Origin: Paraburkholderia sp. BL25I1N1
Lineage (GTDB): Bacteria > Pseudomonadota > Gammaproteobacteria > Burkholderiales > Burkholderiaceae
Assembly: GCF_003002025.1 (NCBI RefSeq)
Contig: NZ_PVZB01000017.1
Span: forward strand, 124,001-188,000
Length of the DNA stretch: 64,000 nt
Direction of reading: 5' to 3'
Shown: piece after piece, positions 63,143 through 64,000 of the stretch
Numbering within the stretch: position 1 is the stretch's first letter
Layout of the letters: every line of letters starts with the position of its first letter
Translations under genes and position numbers: made by a program
The notes under the pieces: generated by a model
What the model was told of the DNA's origin: nothing
What the model saw: only the letters and a program-made list of their open reading frames with translations
Databases searched by the model: none

Positions 63143-64000
63143 ATGTCCTTATCTTCGCTGCAACACGTCACTTACGCGATTGCCGATGCCATGCTGGCCG
63201 GCCCGGCTGAGCCTGCGGGAATGGTCGAGCGGATGACGCTCGCATTAGGCGAGGCCGCCGGCTGGATGAACGGATTGGCGCGCCACGTGGCGAAGAGATT
63301 TGCTGCGCGGTGGGATAGCGTCGGGCGCAAGGAGTTGTCGACGGTCGTGGCCGGGATGCCCGGCTTCGTTTCAGCGTGGCGCAGCGAGCAGCCGCCGACC
63401 GTGGTTCGCGTGCTGACACGGCTGCCTTTTCAGCGACCGCCTCCGCCATGGTTGCGCGACGTAATGCTGCCGCAGCTGCCCACACTTGGCGATCTGGCTG
63501 CGTGGTTAAAAGTCGAGCCGGACGAATTGGACTGGTTTGCCGATCGCTGGCGCGTGCCGGCACACAGCGCGGCGACCCCGCTTCACCACTATTCGTACAA
63601 GGCGATCGAGAAGTGCGACGGTCGATGCAGGATCATTGAGATTCCCAAATCGCGACTGCGGGCTTTGCAACGCAAAGTGTTGTCAGGTTTGCTCGACCGT
63701 ATTCCAGCTCACGAATCGGCGCATGGTTTTCGACGTGGCCGGAATATCGTGACTTTTGCCGCGCCGCATGTGGCGAAAGCGGTGGTGATGCGCTTTGATC
63801 TTACTGACTTCTTTGCGTCAGTCCATGCGGGACGCGTTTACTCCGCTTTTCACGTGTTGGGCTACCCGCTCGCCGTTGCGAGGACATTGACTGCATTGTG
63901 TACCAATCGTATCCCGAGCAGCCGCTTGCTCGCGCCGGATGTGCGCGACCGGATCGATTGGCAGGAGCGGCAGCGGTATCGGAACCGGCATTTGCCGCAG
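63143..64000 (+). CDS. Retron-like reverse transcriptase (5' part; continues beyond window)
   Basis: RNA-directed DNA polymerase, 286 residues visible, frame open to the window edge. The first ~145 residues are an N-terminal extension with LPTLGDLAAWLKVEPDELDW (about 112-131), as I recall in myxobacterial-type retron RTs. Then LHHYSYKA and IIEIPKSRLRALQRKVL (164-180), AHGFRRGRNIVTFAAPH (193-209, A and H of the retron NAxxH motif kept but N replaced by F), and RFDLTDFFASVHAGRVYSAF (217-236) with catalytic Asp219. The visible end, RNRHLPQ, stands directly before where QGAPTSP is expected; YxDD lies outside. ATG at 63143 is the first after an in-frame stop at 63116; the Shine-Dalgarno is weak. 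Codons TTA, AGA and AGG, rare in the neighbouring housekeeping genes, hint at transfer. Confidence 0.9.
   Translation, partial: MSLSSLQHVTYAIADAMLAGPAEPAGMVERMTLALGEAAGWMNGLARHVAKRFAARWDSVGRKELSTVVAGMPGFVSAWRSEQPPTVVRVLTRLPFQRPPPPWLRDVMLPQLPTLGDLAAWLKVEPDELDWFADRWRVPAHSAATPLHHYSYKAIEKCDGRCRIIEIPKSRLRALQRKVLSGLLDRIPAHESAHGFRRGRNIVTFAAPHVAKAVVMRFDLTDFFASVHAGRVYSAFHVLGYPLAVARTLTALCTNRIPSSRLLAPDVRDRIDWQERQRYRNRHLPQ

Noticed and set aside
62622..63236. A 204-codon open frame over the region before the RT
   Set aside because: Composition is Arg/Ser/Thr-rich without any domain, it overlaps the RT start by about 90 bases in another frame, and it covers the predicted RNA hairpins. No Shine-Dalgarno was seen.

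Overview
The window is high-GC betaproteobacterial DNA that looks like a main-chromosome segment of Burkholderia or, more likely, Paraburkholderia. The evidence is gene order and protein character: argB-slmA-metXW, divergent gatCAB/mreBCD-mrdA-rodA, queCED, ntrYX-rsmB-htpX-fmt-def/dprA-topB, and pckG. This is an inference from family knowledge; no database was searched.

Layout. 1-2.5 kb: a RegB/PrrB-type redox sensor kinase (cut by the left edge) divergent from a TPR-glycosyltransferase-like protein. 2.6-10.5 kb: a small CWC zinc protein, argB, a HAD nucleotidase, slmA, metX-metW (methionine), an AmpG permease and an M48 metallopeptidase. 10.5-15.9 kb (minus): xthA, a PPK2 kinase and the gatC-gatA-gatB amidotransferase. 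16.2-22.7 kb (plus): the rod-shape operon mreB-mreC-mreD-mrdA-rodA. 22.7-26.4 kb (minus): a Sel1 protein, an HpcH/HpaI aldolase and the 7-deazaguanine genes queC-queE-queD. Then come tRNA-Phe and a minus-strand run (27-35.7 kb) of rsmB, a DUF4390 protein, ntrY and ntrX, with htpX, an RhtB exporter, fmt and def. 36-40.6 kb (plus): dprA, a thioredoxin-like gene and topB. 40.8-51.3 kb: a LysR regulator, pckG, a hydroxyacid dehydrogenase, a patatin, a thioesterase, tRNA-Lys(CUU), an amino-acid-binding protein, a methionine aminotransferase-type enzyme, dbpA and a small zinc-ribbon gene.

51.4-54.7 kb is a metal-resistance unit: cadR divergent from cadA, followed by a Gly/His-rich zinc-ribbon gene; the intergenic DNA carries a MerR-type dyad in a promoter with a 19-bp spacer. 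54.7-61.7 kb is a compartment-free ethanolamine catabolism cluster: an EutR-like AraC regulator, an acetaldehyde dehydrogenase, a DUF779 partner, eutC, eutB and an ethanolamine permease. Ethanolamine is imported, split to acetaldehyde and ammonia, and the aldehyde oxidised.

The most unusual part is the right end. After a GyrI-like gene there are about 650 bp without a convincing gene, containing two perfect DnaA-box words, a 12-bp long-range stem, and a second inverted repeat enclosing four local hairpins that ends 17 bases before a long ORF. That ORF (63143 to the window edge) is a retron-like reverse transcriptase with a roughly 150-residue N-terminal extension, and is cut just before its QGxxxSP and YxDD motifs. 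Together these look like a candidate retron (structured ncRNA plus RT) whose remaining parts lie outside the window.
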